A stretch of DNA of 52,931 nt from assembly GCA_945883815.1 (NCBI GenBank), contig CAMCYJ010000019.1, forward strand, positions 1 to 52,931. Direction: 5' to 3'. The translations under genes were made by a program, and so were the position numbers. The notes beneath the pieces are model-generated. The model was given only the letters and a program-made list of their open reading frames with translations. It had not been told where the DNA came from and searched no databases. The stretch comes from Akkermansia muciniphila (GTDB taxonomy: Bacteria > Verrucomicrobiota > Verrucomicrobiia > Limisphaerales > UBA9464). This document shows, piece by piece, positions 8,656-18,550 of this stretch (position 1 is the stretch's first letter; every line of letters starts with the position of its first letter).

Positions 8656-9324
8656 ATGAAACCTTATCCTCCCTTGTTGCCCCGACGCGGGGAGGAGCTG
8701 CCTTTGGAGCGAGGCGCGACGCGGGTGTTGATCGCGCTGAATGGGGCGTTCTTCGCCTACGAGCAATGGCTCGATCGGGCCGATCCCGGCCGCAAGCTCT
8801 GGTTTGAATGGAACCACGCCCTGAGCCTCGAAGGGCTGCGACGGGGAGCCTGGTGGCAGTGCCTGAGCTTCCAGTTCCTGCATGGGGGTTGGATTCACCT
8901 GGTCATGAATCTCCTCCTGCTGCACTCCTTGGGTCCGGTGATGGAGACCACCCTGGGGCGGTGGCGTTTCCTCCTGCTCTACTTGGTCAGCGGAACTCTG
9001 GGCGGCATTCTCCATGTGGTGGGTGCCTGGATGATGCCGGATTCCTTTGGAGTCCCTGTGGTGGGGGCGTCGGCCGGATTGTGTGGCTTGTTGGCGGCCC
9101 TTGGAGCGCTGCACTCCGAGGAACGCCTGAGGGTGTTGCTCTTCTTCGTCATCCCCATGGAAATCCGGGCGAAGTTTGTCCTGCTGGGAGGTATCGTCAT
9201 CAGCGCCCTGGGTGCGGTCTTCGCGGTCGGACCCATTGCTCATTTGGCCCACCTCGGAGGCTTCATCGGAGGCTTGGCGGTGGCCCTCGCTTATCAGCGG
9301 AATCCGCGTCCTGCCCACCGGTGA
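8656..9324 (+). CDS. Rhomboid family intramembrane serine protease (first of two)
   Basis: 222 residues with about six hydrophobic helices. The catalytic features are complete: oxyanion Asn85 in HGGWIHLVMN, nucleophile Ser139 in GASAG, and the His of AHLGG (His199). Rhomboids cleave substrate helices inside the membrane. The soluble N-terminus is short (about 20 residues). A second rhomboid with different flanking regions follows 60 bases later on the same strand. Substrates are unknown. Confidence 0.93.
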   Translation: MKPYPPLLPRRGEELPLERGATRVLIALNGAFFAYEQWLDRADPGRKLWFEWNHALSLEGLRRGAWWQCLSFQFLHGGWIHLVMNLLLLHSLGPVMETTLGRWRFLLLYLVSGTLGGILHVVGAWMMPDSFGVPVVGASAGLCGLLAALGALHSEERLRVLLFFVIPMEIRAKFVLLGGIVISALGAVFAVGPIAHLAHLGGFIGGLAVALAYQRNPRPAHR

Positions 9325-9384
9325 ACGAGTTGCGGGTGGATCCGCATTGGAAAATCGATTCGGCTCAGACTATCATGGACCGCA

Positions 9385-10296
9385 ATGCTTGCAGATCGGG
9401 ACTACATGCGGGAAGACGACAACGGCACGGGCCTCTCGTGGACGGTGATGCTCCTCATCGCCTTGGTGGTGGTTTTCGCTGCGGACGCCATTGCCAAAGC
9501 CTACCTGGGCCTGTCGCTTCAGCAGCACGGGGCCCTGTCCGACAGTGTTTGGCAAAAGGGTTGGGTTTGGCAGTTGGTGACCTTCCAATTCTTGCATGGC
9601 AGTTTCCCTCACCTCTTTTTCAACGGGTTGGGTCTATGGATGTTCGGACGCCCCATTGAGGCGGCGTTTGGTGGCCGACGGATGCTAGGCCTTTGGATCG
9701 CTGGTGGTCTGGTCGGTGGTCTCCTGCAGTTGGGGATTAGCGCGGCCTTTCCGCTTCAATTTTCCCCGGAGGTGGTGGGCGCGTCGGCTGGGCTCATGAC
9801 CTTTCTGGCCATTTTCTGTCGTTTGGAGCCCGATGCCCGGATCTTGCTGGCTCTCGTCGTTCCGGTTCCGGCCCGTTTTCTGTTCTACTTCTCGGTCGGT
9901 GTCGCCTTGTTCTTCACCGTGGTCCCGTCGCGGGACGGAGTGGCCCACGCCGCACACCTGGGTGGCCTACTCTTCGGCTGGTTCTGGGTTCAGGCCGGAT
10001 ACCATCAGGGTGAGGGCTTGTGGGAGCGTCTCTCCGAAGGCTGGCAACGTTGGAACCAACAGCGTCAGACGCGCCGCGCTCTCGCTGGATCGGTCCAGGG
10101 GCGGATCCTCAAGCCGTCCTTCCGATCCGACTCAGCCCAGGTCCCGAACCCGGCCAAAGAACTTTCCGACGCCGAGTTCATCGCCCGCGAGGTGGATCCT
10201 ATTCTCGAAAAAATCGCCCGGGATGGGATCGCTAGTCTGAACGCGGCCGAACGTCAAACGCTCGAGGCCGCCCGCCAAAAGGTGACCCGCCGCTGA
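9385..10296 (+). CDS. Rhomboid family intramembrane serine protease (second of two)
   Basis: 303 residues. Active-site residues are intact: Asn80 in HGSFPHLFFN, Ser134 in GASAG and His191 in AHLGG. After the last membrane helix (near residue 205) there is a charged C-terminal extension of about 95 residues. This extension is absent from the upstream copy and includes a helical tail ending in NAAERQTLEAARQKV. An alternative ATG at 9406 would remove seven residues. The two copies are clearly related yet diverged, which points to an old duplication and separate substrates. It converges on lpxB, 47 bases away. Confidence 0.93.
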   Translation: MLADRDYMREDDNGTGLSWTVMLLIALVVVFAADAIAKAYLGLSLQQHGALSDSVWQKGWVWQLVTFQFLHGSFPHLFFNGLGLWMFGRPIEAAFGGRRMLGLWIAGGLVGGLLQLGISAAFPLQFSPEVVGASAGLMTFLAIFCRLEPDARILLALVVPVPARFLFYFSVGVALFFTVVPSRDGVAHAAHLGGLLFGWFWVQAGYHQGEGLWERLSEGWQRWNQQRQTRRALAGSVQGRILKPSFRSDSAQVPNPAKELSDAEFIAREVDPILEKIARDGIASLNAAERQTLEAARQKVTRR

Positions 10297-10343
10297 GAGC
10301 CCTCGGGCAACTGAATCGGTCCGGTTGGGGCAATTCCGGTGGG

Positions 10344-11498
10344 CTAATCGGCCAAGATTCTCTCGGCCGCGCGTTCGGTGGCTCCCGGAGGCCCCAGCAA
10401 CTGGCGGACTTGGGCCAGTTCCTTGCGAGCCTCCATCAGAGCTCCCGGAATGGTTAGCAATCTCAGGGCGGCCTCGGCCAGAGCGTCGGAAGTCGCCGCG
10501 TCTTGGACAAATTCGGGCATGACCGCCTTGCCGGCCAAGAGATTGGGCATCGCCAGAAAAGGAACCTGGATGATCCGCTTTCCGATTTGGTAGGTGCTCC
10601 AAGAGGTTTTGTAGAGGGCGATCGTGGGCACCGCGAACCAGGCGCATTCCAGGGTCACGGTTCCGGTCGAGGCGATGGCCACGTCGGCGTCGGCCAGGGT
10701 GGTGGTCAGGTTGCCAATCTGGATCGACAAACCTTCGGGATCCGGAATGCCCGGAGGCAGAGCCGATCGGGCGGCTTCATGCGGCAACACGAGCGTGCAT
10801 CGAGCCCCGGTCTCCTTGATGACCCTCTGGGCTGCCGCTGCCACCACCGGCCAGTGGCGTCGGAGTTCCCCGCTTCGACTGCCTGGGAGTAGCACCAGAT
10901 GGGGCCGCTGGCCTGCCGATCGGAAGTGGGTTGCCGGCGGCAGACCGTGTCGATCGACCAAGGGGTGACCCACAAAATCGACCCGCACCCCTGGGGCATT
11001 TCGGGCATACCACTCCTTCTCGAAGGGAAGGATCGAGAGCAATTGGTCCAGGATGCGAGGCATCTCCTGGGCCCGTCCGGCACGCGATGCCCAGACTTGC
11101 GGCGACACGAATTGCACCCGGCGCGGCCGCCAGTTCTGGAAAGGCCCAGAGCGCTCCCGAGTCATCTCGGTGATGGCCTTGAAGAAGCGCAGGTTGAAGG
11201 CACCGAAATCCACCCCGATCACCACGTCTGGAGTGCGTTCGCGGGCGGCCTCCGACAATTGTCGGAACGCGCGTCGGAACCGGCCCAGCTGGCGGAGGGC
11301 ATCGGCGGGACCGATGACAGAATGCGCGGTGAGGTCGCAGAGAATTTCCACACCGGCAGCCGCCATGGCGGTTCCCCCTGCCCCGAAAAACCGGGTCTCC
11401 AGTGGCGCAGTCCTTCGGCGCAGGGCGCGAACCAGCTCGGCGGCGAGTTGGTCGCCACTGGGTTCACCGGCAATGAGCAAGATGGACGAGGGCTTCAC
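10344..11498 (-). CDS. lpxB: Lipid-A-disaccharide synthase
   Basis: 384 residues, typical for the family (GT19). LpxB joins UDP-2,3-diacylglucosamine and lipid X to make the lipid A disaccharide at the inner face of the cytoplasmic membrane. The hallmark N-terminal GEPSGDQLAAELV motif is present, as are SPQVWASRAGR, a Rossmann-type second domain starting LVLLPGSRSGEL, and STGTVTLECAWFAVPTI near the nucleotide site. Its presence implies an outer membrane with lipid A. No other lpx gene is in the window. Confidence 0.95.
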   Translation of the reverse strand: MKPSSILLIAGEPSGDQLAAELVRALRRRTAPLETRFFGAGGTAMAAAGVEILCDLTAHSVIGPADALRQLGRFRRAFRQLSEAARERTPDVVIGVDFGAFNLRFFKAITEMTRERSGPFQNWRPRRVQFVSPQVWASRAGRAQEMPRILDQLLSILPFEKEWYARNAPGVRVDFVGHPLVDRHGLPPATHFRSAGQRPHLVLLPGSRSGELRRHWPVVAAAAQRVIKETGARCTLVLPHEAARSALPPGIPDPEGLSIQIGNLTTTLADADVAIASTGTVTLECAWFAVPTIALYKTSWSTYQIGKRIIQVPFLAMPNLLAGKAVMPEFVQDAATSDALAEAALRLLTIPGALMEARKELAQVRQLLGPPGATERAAERILAD

Positions 11499-11757
11499 CG
11501 TGGGGCTGAAAGCCTAGGAGGCTCCGGCGGATTGTGGAAGCGCATCCCCCGATCCCATTTTCCCAATGGAAGGATCCCTTGCGAACCCCGATTGCACCGC
11601 CCTAGCTTCTCGCCTGAGTCTTATGCCTGCGGTCTCATCCGTAGAGCAATACCCACGGTCTTTCGGGCCTTTGGCAGAGCGTTTTCCCGGGTCCCGGGAC
11701 TCTTCCAGTCTGGCTTTTGGAAGGAAGTTGCTAGAGAATGATCAGACACCAGAGCTC

Positions 11758-14700
11758 ATGAAGATCCCCCTGCTTCCCGAGGTGATCGCCCTGCTCGCCG
11801 GAACCCTCCTGGTTTCCCGGACGATGGCGGCCACCGACTTCACGGCCGAGATCGAGCCGCTGTTGATTCGGCGTTGCTCCGAATGCCATGGCCCGGACAA
11901 GCAGAAGGCCAATCTTCGTTTGGATTCCCGGGCGGCGGCGCTCCAGGCGGCCGAATCCGGCAAGGCCGCCCTGGTGGTGGGAAAACCCGAAACCAGCGAA
12001 CTCATCCGCCGCATCACCTCCACCGATCCGGACGAAGTCATGCCGCCCAAGGGGCCACGATTGACACCGGACGAGGTCGCCAGCCTCACGCGCTGGATTC
12101 GGGAGGGCGCTGTGTGGCCGGAGGTGAATGCCCAGAAGCATTGGTCCTTTCAGGCGCCCATCCGGCCCAAGCCTCCAGAAAACCTGCCCAAGACAGCCAC
12201 CCTCCAGAATCCCATCGACCGGTTCATCGTGGCCCGACTGGCCAAGGAGGGGTTGCAGCAACAGCCTGAAGCCGATCGGGCCAACCTGATCCGCCGCGTG
12301 TCCCTCGATCTGACCGGCTTGCCCCCGGAACCGTCCGAGATCAGGGCCTTTCTCGCGGACACGTCGCCCCGCGCCTTTGAAAACCTCGTCGATCGACTGC
12401 TCGCCTCGCCCCATTACGGCGAGCACATGGCCCGGGGTTGGCTCGATCTGGCGCGTTATGCCGATTCCAACGGGTACCAGGTGGATTTGGCCCGGTCCAT
12501 TTGGCCGTACCGCCAATGGGTGATCGAGGCCTTCAACAATAATCAGCCCTTCGACCAGTTCACCATCGATCAGCTGGCCGGCGATCTCCTGCCCCAGCCG
12601 ACCTTGGCCCAGCGCATTGCCACTGGCTTCAATCGAAATACCAAGGTCAACGACGAGGGCGGTGGCGACGCCGAAGAGTACCGCACCAAGGCGGTAAAGG
12701 ACCGGGTGGCCACCGTGGGCACGGCTTGGTTGGGACTCACCCTGAACTGTGCCGAGTGCCACACGCACAAGTACGATCCGATCACCCACGAGGAGTACTA
12801 CCGATTTTACGCCTTCTTCAACAACAGCACCGACTCGGGCAACTACAGTCTCGGACCCTCGGTCGAGGTGCCCCAGCCGGACTTGGCCGACAGCGACGAG
12901 CATTGGTCTCGGCGGTTGCAGGAGACCCGGGATGCGCTCGCTCGCTCCGAGAAGGAACTCCAGAAAGCCCAGGCTGCCTGGGAGAAGTCCGTTGCCCGGA
13001 AGCCGGATCCGTGGCGCACCCTCCAACTCGTCAATGCCCAGTCCACCGGCGGTTCCAGCTACACCAACTTGCCGGACGGGTCTCTTCTGGGAACCGGGGT
13101 CAACCCCATTTACGACACCATCACCGTCGAGGCCGACACCGACCTGACGGGCATCACGGCCGTCCTGCTTGAGGTGCTGCCCGATCCCAGCCTGCCGAAG
13201 AATGGCCCGGGTCGTTGGGGCGCCAGCGGCAATTTCATCCTCGATGAATTCTCCTTCGCCGCCGCTCCCAAGAAGGGCCCCGCGCCGGCCAACACCAACC
13301 TCTTTTTTAGCAGCGCCACGGCCGATTGGGAGCAGCAGTATTACCGCGCTGAGCACGCCATTGATCGCAATCCCAAGACCGGCTGGTCCATTGGTCCCCG
13401 CTTCGGACAGCGTCACTTCCTCATCGCCCGGTTGCAGGATCCGGCCGGTTACCGAGGGGGCAGTCGGCTCACCTTCCGCTTCGACCACTACCACGGGAAC
13501 AGCCACTGCATCGGCCGATTCCGGATTTCGGTGACCACCGAGAAGGACCCGCAGCGTCAATGGCCCTTGCCTGAAGACGTACGGGTGGCTGCCTCCCGGT
13601 CACCGCAGGAACGCTCGACTGAGCAGTCAACGCTCCTGGCCGCCAGCCAACGCTCCGCCTCGGAGAAGGTCCGGACCCTGGAACGCGAACTCTTCGTCCT
13701 CGAGCAGCGTCGCCAGAAGCGCGCCGGCCAGAAGTTCACCACGCTGGTCATGCAGGAGCGGTCTGAGCCGCAGCCGCGCGAGACCTACATCCATCTCCGG
13801 GGCGACTTCCTGACCAAGGGCAAGGTCGTTCAAGCGGGCACCCCGGCGGTATTCCCACCCCTGCCCGTGGGACTCCCGGCCAATCGACTGTCCCTGGCCC
13901 GCTGGCTGGTGGATCCGTCCAATCCCCTCACGGCGCGGGTGACGGTGAACCGCTTTTGGGAGCGCTGCTTCGGAACGGGTCTGGTGAAGACCAGCGAAGA
14001 CTTCGGCCGCCAGGGAGAATTGCCTTCCCATCCCGAGCTCCTCGATTGGCTGGCCACCGAATTCATCGCCAGCGGATGGGACGTCAAGGCCCTGCAGAAG
14101 CTCATCGTAATGTCGGCGACCTACCGACAAAGCGCCGCGACCGATGCCACCCGCCTGGAGAAGGATTTCTATAACCGCCTCCTGTCGCGTGGCCCTCGTT
14201 TCCGTATGGATGCCGAGATGATCCGCGATCATGCCCTGGCCGTCAGCGGCCTGCTGCACCACAAGGTGGGTGGCCCGAGCGTCTACCCGGTGCAAGTCCC
14301 CAATCTCTGGAAGGAAATCGGATTCCTCCGACCTGAGATCGGCATGGACGAATGGCCGGTGAGCGACGGTCCCGACCTGTATCGACGCGCGCTCTACACC
14401 TTCTGGAGACGTGTGTGCACCTATCCCACCTTGGCCACCTTCGATGCTCCCAGTCGCGAGGTGTGCGTCTCACGGCGACCACGGACCAATACGCCGCTGC
14501 AGGCACTGGCCGCGCTGAATGAGCCGACACTCTTGGAGGCGGCCCGGTTTTTTGGACAGCGCATCCTGGCCGAGGGCGGGCCGGACGATGCTTCTCGCGT
14601 GGACTACGCCTTCACACGGAGCGTGGGCCGAGCTCCCACCGCGGTGGAGCAACGGCGACTCCTGGCCTTCGTCCAGCAGCAGGAACGGAGTTTCCGGGCC

Positions 14701-14838
14701 GACCCCGAGGCGGCGCAGGCATTGATCCAAGTGGGGCAGGCTCCGAAACCGGTCGACCTGGAAGCCCGGAAATTGGCCGTCTGGATGACCCTGGCCAGTG
14801 TCCTCTTCAATCTCGACGAGACACTCACCAAGGGTTGA
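11758..14838 (+). CDS. PSCyt1-DUF1549-DUF1553 (PSD1) domain protein, exported
   Basis: 1026 residues from the ATG at 11758, where a signal peptide begins ([15 protein letters not shown], ending TMAA). The open frame runs about 190 bases further upstream, but that part lacks a signal. A PSCyt1 cytochrome c-like domain follows with haem motif CSECH at 40-44. The DUF1549 region (about 150-360) contains [12 protein letters not shown] middle insert (about 500-610) with [19 protein letters not shown] and FRISVTTE looks like a jelly-roll or carbohydrate-binding module. The C-terminal DUF1553 contains [13 protein letters not shown] and [18 protein letters not shown]. The family is abundant in Planctomycetes and Verrucomicrobiota beside sulfatases and glycan-degradation genes, but its activity is unproven. 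Confidence 0.92.
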   Translation: MKIPLLPEVIALLAGTLLVSRTMAATDFTAEIEPLLIRRCSECHGPDKQKANLRLDSRAAALQAAESGKAALVVGKPETSELIRRITSTDPDEVMPPKGPRLTPDEVASLTRWIREGAVWPEVNAQKHWSFQAPIRPKPPENLPKTATLQNPIDRFIVARLAKEGLQQQPEADRANLIRRVSLDLTGLPPEPSEIRAFLADTSPRAFENLVDRLLASPHYGEHMARGWLDLARYADSNGYQVDLARSIWPYRQWVIEAFNNNQPFDQFTIDQLAGDLLPQPTLAQRIATGFNRNTKVNDEGGGDAEEYRTKAVKDRVATVGTAWLGLTLNCAECHTHKYDPITHEEYYRFYAFFNNSTDSGNYSLGPSVEVPQPDLADSDEHWSRRLQETRDALARSEKELQKAQAAWEKSVARKPDPWRTLQLVNAQSTGGSSYTNLPDGSLLGTGVNPIYDTITVEADTDLTGITAVLLEVLPDPSLPKNGPGRWGASGNFILDEFSFAAAPKKGPAPANTNLFFSSATADWEQQYYRAEHAIDRNPKTGWSIGPRFGQRHFLIARLQDPAGYRGGSRLTFRFDHYHGNSHCIGRFRISVTTEKDPQRQWPLPEDVRVAASRSPQERSTEQSTLLAASQRSASEKVRTLERELFVLEQRRQKRAGQKFTTLVMQERSEPQPRETYIHLRGDFLTKGKVVQAGTPAVFPPLPVGLPANRLSLARWLVDPSNPLTARVTVNRFWERCFGTGLVKTSEDFGRQGELPSHPELLDWLATEFIASGWDVKALQKLIVMSATYRQSAATDATRLEKDFYNRLLSRGPRFRMDAEMIRDHALAVSGLLHHKVGGPSVYPVQVPNLWKEIGFLRPEIGMDEWPVSDGPDLYRRALYTFWRRVCTYPTLATFDAPSREVCVSRRPRTNTPLQALAALNEPTLLEAARFFGQRILAEGGPDDASRVDYAFTRSVGRAPTAVEQRRLLAFVQQQERSFRADPEAAQALIQVGQAPKPVDLEARKLAVWMTLASVLFNLDETLTKG

Positions 14839-14945
14839 ATCGTTTCGGCGGATTCCCGCGCCCTGGGGCGGCCAGTGGCTGAGGCTTGCCGGACCGGGAG
14901 GGCATCGATCGATGGCACGATCGGTCCAAGGCTTCGTCGGGCGGG

Positions 14946-16022
14946 TCAGCCGCCAATGCAGCTCATGGAGCGCTGCGGCTGCACAAAGTCGGCCTGGCCG
15001 ATTCGATGTCCCGCCTCCTTGTGTTGCACCCGGTCTCGGAGCAATGCGGCCAAATCTTCGTCGGAGCCACCCCCCCGAAGCAGCGGTTTGAGGTCGTGCT
15101 CGTCGAGACTGAAGAGGCAGGTCCGCAGTTTGCCGTCGGCCGTCAGGCGCAACCGATTGCAGTGACCGCAGAACGGCTCACTGACCGGAGCAATGATGCC
15201 CACCTCGCCCCGAGCCCCTTCCAGACGCCAGCGGCGCGCCGTCTCCGAAGGATTGGCCGACGCATCGACCGGCTTCAAATCGAACTCCCCGCCCAGACGT
15301 TCCAGAATCTCCCGACCGGAGACGACCAACCCTTTCTGCCAGGCACGGCTGGAATCCAGCGGCATGAATTCGATGAAGCGCAGGCTCAGATCTTGTTCTG
15401 CCGCGAAACGGACCAGATCAGGGATCTCGTGGTCGTTCATTCCGCGGATGATCACCGCATTGACCTTTACCGGATGGAAACCCAGTTCCCGGGCCAGGCG
15501 GATTCCAGTGAGAACACCTTCCAGCCCGTCCCGCCCGGTCATCCTTCGGAAGTTATCCCGGTCCAGCGAGTCCATGCTGAAGCTGACCCGGTTCAGCCCG
15601 GCCTTGCGCAAGGCGGTGGCTTGGGCTCCGAACAACGCCCCGTTGGTGGTCATGGCCAGGTCGCGGACCCCGGGAATCTCTGCCAGCGATCCAACCAGTT
15701 GGTCCACTCCGTGCCGCAGCAGGGGCTCACCGCCGGTGACGCGGACCTTCTCGATCCCCAAGCCGACGGAGATTCGGACCACCCGGGTGATCTCCTCGAA
15801 ACTGAGGATCTCCGACTTGGGTTTCCATTCCCGGTGGATGGGGGTGGCCGAGGGGCTTGCCGGGGTGGGGTTCCGCAGGCCGTCGTAGCGGGTGCGGTAG
15901 AAATTCGCGGCCTCCTCGGTTTCCGGCAGGCAGTACAGGCAGCGGAAATTGCAGCGGTCGGTCACGCTGACCCGAAGGTCCCGCATGACTCGTCCGTGGG
16001 AGTCCCGCAATTGTCCGTGCAT
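14946..16022 (-). CDS. moaA: GTP 3',8-cyclase MoaA (molybdenum cofactor synthesis)
   Basis: 358 residues from the ATG at 16022; an in-frame GTG at 16070 would add 16 residues. It is a radical SAM enzyme that starts molybdopterin synthesis by converting GTP to 3',8-cyclo-7,8-dihydro-GTP. The SAM cluster Cys are at 24, 28 and 31 (CNFRCLYC). The second cluster is the exact C-x2-C-x13-C motif (FCGHCNRL ... RTCLF), and the protein ends in the required Gly-Gly (SCIGG). An insertion of about 25 residues after CLPE (EEAANFYRTRYDGL ... IHREW) is longer than in the textbook protein. No other moa or mog gene is nearby. Confidence 0.93.
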   Translation of the reverse strand: MHGQLRDSHGRVMRDLRVSVTDRCNFRCLYCLPETEEAANFYRTRYDGLRNPTPASPSATPIHREWKPKSEILSFEEITRVVRISVGLGIEKVRVTGGEPLLRHGVDQLVGSLAEIPGVRDLAMTTNGALFGAQATALRKAGLNRVSFSMDSLDRDNFRRMTGRDGLEGVLTGIRLARELGFHPVKVNAVIIRGMNDHEIPDLVRFAAEQDLSLRFIEFMPLDSSRAWQKGLVVSGREILERLGGEFDLKPVDASANPSETARRWRLEGARGEVGIIAPVSEPFCGHCNRLRLTADGKLRTCLFSLDEHDLKPLLRGGGSDEDLAALLRDRVQHKEAGHRIGQADFVQPQRSMSCIGG

Positions 16023-16098
16023 TGAGGCAGCTTGGGCCTGTCCGGTGTCGGCCGCAACGCGGACGATCACCGGCGCAAGATGGCCCCAAGGGTGTGGC

Positions 16099-16863
16099 CT
16101 ACGGCTTGGGCGCGTTTTCCACCCGGGTGGATCCGTCGGTGCCTACTTCGACCTTCAAGGGGTAGGCATTGGTGGCCGATCCGGCTGCGGGCTTGGGTCG
16201 CACGCCTTCTTGGAACAGTTGAGCACCCTTCTTGTCGAAGCCGTAGAGCCCGCGCCGGATGAAGTCGAGTCGGCGGGCGATGTTGAGCTCCTCCTTCAGC
16301 TTGCGGACTTGATCCCGGAGGATGGCCAAATCGTTGAACTTCTTCTCAAGGTCGGTCTTTTCAGCGATGAGCCGCTTGAGCTCCTTCTTGAGGGCCTCCC
16401 GGTCGCCTTCACTGGCGGCGAGTTTCCGTTCGGTGATCTTGATCTGGTTCTCGAGGCCTCCGATCTGACCGTTCAGTTCGCCCATCTTCTTGGTCAGGTC
16501 GTCCTTCTCTCCCTCCAGGTCGGAAATCTGTTTGTCCCGACGCTCGATCTCGGCCTTGGCCGCTTCCGCCGCTTTGGCCGCTTCGGCAGAGGTGCGGGTC
16601 AGCTCCCCTGAGATGGCGACCCACTTGTTGGAGACCGTGTTCAGGTCCTCGATGCGCTGGCTGAGATTGGTTTCGAGGGTGGCGTTGACCCGGACCTGCT
16701 CCGTGAGCTTGCCGGTTGTCGTCACCAGATCGTTGGACAGGGCCGACTGCTGACCCTCCATGCGGATCCGAGTCTCTTCGGCTTTCTTCGAATTCAGAAA
16801 CCATCCGGTGCCGAGGCCTAGGCAGACGAGTACCAGCACCGCGGGAAGGAGTTTAGATTTCAT
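16099..16863 (-). CDS. Membrane-anchored coiled-coil protein of unknown function
   Basis: 254 residues from the ATG at 16863, which begins MKSKLLPAVLVLVCLG, a signal peptide or N-terminal anchor. A longer in-frame start at 16935 has no such segment. Residues about 30-205 are a nearly continuous coiled coil rich in Lys, Glu, Ala and Leu (for example EGEKDDLTKKMGELNGQI). The C-terminus is short and Pro/Gly/Ala-rich. I do not recognise a catalytic domain. It lies 76 bases upstream of moaA on the same strand, so the two may be cotranscribed, but nothing links them functionally. A periplasmic structural or scaffold role is a guess. Confidence 0.75.
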   Translation of the reverse strand: MKSKLLPAVLVLVCLGLGTGWFLNSKKAEETRIRMEGQQSALSNDLVTTTGKLTEQVRVNATLETNLSQRIEDLNTVSNKWVAISGELTRTSAEAAKAAEAAKAEIERRDKQISDLEGEKDDLTKKMGELNGQIGGLENQIKITERKLAASEGDREALKKELKRLIAEKTDLEKKFNDLAILRDQVRKLKEELNIARRLDFIRRGLYGFDKKGAQLFQEGVRPKPAAGSATNAYPLKVEVGTDGSTRVENAPKP

Positions 16864-16993
16864 GATCAGTTCAGGTTGTACGGCCGGGAAGATCCCGGAT
16901 CGCTCCGTCAATAGACACCGAATCGCCCCGGACATTCAATCTCCGAGCGAGCGCCCGCCTTGCGTTGGCTGGAGCCCACTTTACCGTGGGCCC

Positions 16994-17671
16994 ATGCTGA
17001 TACCCGACCGAATGGGGGTGATGATCCTGGGAGAGGCCAGCCTGTTTCCGCAGGCCATGATGCCCTTGTTCATCTTTGAACCCCGTTATCGGGACATGCT
17101 GGCCGAGTCATTGGAGACCCATCGGATGTTTTGCCTGGCGATGCAGCGGACCGATGCCAAGCGAGAATCACCCTGCCGGATCGCCACGCTCGGACTGGTC
17201 CGGGCCTCGGTCCAGAATCCGAACGGAACCTCCAACCTCGTGCTGCAAGGCCTGATCCGAGTCCGGTTGGGTCGGATCGTCCAGACGCGGCCCTTTCGCA
17301 AGCACCTCATCACCCCGATCCAGGAGAACGCGGAGAGGTCCCCGGAGGTGGATGCTCTGGTCAACCGCAGCCTGGATCTGGTCGATGTGCGCCTGCGTCA
17401 GGATCAGCCGGTGCCCCTGGACCTCATTCGGCAACTGGCCTCGGGCGGTCAGGCCCAATCGGAGACTCGGGTGGAGGACTGCATCCGGGCCCTGAAGCGC
17501 ATCAAGAACCCGAGTCGCTTCGCCGATCTCATCGCCGCTCTCCTGCTGCCCAATCCCGCGGCTCGGCAAATGATCCTGGAGACGGTCAACCCGGAAGACC
17601 GCCTCCGTCATCTCGTTCTGTTTCTGGCGGCGGAGGTCCATCGGGGCGCCTCGGGTGAGGAACAGGGATGA
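16994..17671 (+). CDS. Lon protease N-terminal (substrate-binding) domain protein
   Basis: 225 residues starting at the ATG at 16994. It is a stand-alone LON_substr_bdg domain: LFPQAMMPLFIFEPRYRDML is the family signature, followed by IATLGLVRASVQNPNGTSNLVLQG and a helical C-terminal half. There is no ATPase or protease domain. Such single-domain proteins are widespread and mostly of unknown function; peptide binding or adaptor roles have been proposed. Its last four bases (ATGA) overlap the start of the ABC-2 permease gene, a sign of coupled translation. Confidence 0.88.
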   Translation: MLIPDRMGVMILGEASLFPQAMMPLFIFEPRYRDMLAESLETHRMFCLAMQRTDAKRESPCRIATLGLVRASVQNPNGTSNLVLQGLIRVRLGRIVQTRPFRKHLITPIQENAERSPEVDALVNRSLDLVDVRLRQDQPVPLDLIRQLASGGQAQSETRVEDCIRALKRIKNPSRFADLIAALLLPNPAARQMILETVNPEDRLRHLVLFLAAEVHRGASGEEQG

Positions 17672-18525
17672 CGCCCGTGTCCACCGATCCGATTCCGGCC
17701 ACCCCCTCGACGGGTCTCTGGAGCAAGTACGTCCATGTGCTCTCCGTGGGCATCCAGAACACTCTGGTCTACCGGACCAACTTCCTGTTCCGTGCCGCGT
17801 TTGGATTGGTCCCCTTGGCGGCCACGCTCTTCCTCTGGGAGGCGATCTACGCTGACAAACCGACCGGCACAGCCATCGGGGCCTACACGCTGGCCCAGAT
17901 GGTGAGTTACTACTTGTTGGTCACCGTGGTGGACGCCTTCACCGCGGTCGCCGAGGACGACTGGCAAATCGCCGCTGACATCAAAGACGGAGCCGTCAGC
18001 CAATTCCTGCTCAAGCCTCTGGATTTCTTGGCCTACCGGCTTTGCCTCTATCTTTCTGGACGGGTGATCTACACCAGCGCGGCCCTGATCCCGGTGGCCG
18101 TCTTCTTGTTCTTCCAGCGGGAGAACTTGGTGGGTCCGGCCGAGCCGTGGGGCTGGATCCTCGCGCCGCTGTCGGTGCTCATGGCGGGGCTCCTGCAATT
18201 CCTCATCGCCTACACCGTGGCGCTGTTGTCCTTCTGGGTGCTTGATGTCAGCACCTTCATCTTCATCCAGTTTGCCTTCGAGTTCCTGGCCAGTGGTCAC
18301 CTCTTCCCGCTGGATATCCTCCCGGACGGTCTGCACCGACTCCTGCTCTGGTCCCCTTATCCCTACCTGCTCTATTTTCCGGTGGGCGTCTATTTGGGCC
18401 GCATCCAAGGGGCGGATTTGTGGCAGGGTTTTGCGCTGCAGTCGGCCTGGGTCGCGGCGGCCTTCCTGATCGCCCGGTTCGTCTGGTCCCGCGGCCTGCG
18501 AAAATACACCGCAGTGGGCGGCTGA
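17668..18525 (+). CDS. ABC-2 family transporter permease (first of two)
   Basis: 285 residues, with about six hydrophobic segments and the character of the ABC2_membrane_6 (PF06182) family. The N-terminal YVHVLSVGIQNTLVYRTNF precedes the first helix. The amphipathic ADIKDGAVSQFLLKPLDF follows the second; in this family the IRxGxLDxxLLKP-type motif contacts the ATPase. It would form a heterodimeric membrane channel with the next gene product, powered by an ATP-binding protein. No ATPase gene lies next to the pair. Translation appears coupled to the upstream Lon-N gene through an ATGA overlap. Confidence 0.88.
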   Translation: MTPVSTDPIPATPSTGLWSKYVHVLSVGIQNTLVYRTNFLFRAAFGLVPLAATLFLWEAIYADKPTGTAIGAYTLAQMVSYYLLVTVVDAFTAVAEDDWQIAADIKDGAVSQFLLKPLDFLAYRLCLYLSGRVIYTSAALIPVAVFLFFQRENLVGPAEPWGWILAPLSVLMAGLLQFLIAYTVALLSFWVLDVSTFIFIQFAFEFLASGHLFPLDILPDGLHRLLLWSPYPYLLYFPVGVYLGRIQGADLWQGFALQSAWVAAAFLIARFVWSRGLRKYTAVGG

Positions 18526-18550
18526 GGCTTTGTTCCGACAATCAACCTGC

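Noticed and set aside
11731..13560. 609-residue minus-strand open frame
   Set aside because: Antisense to the PSCyt1/DUF1549/DUF1553 gene; Gly/Val/Arg-rich, with no recognisable motif.
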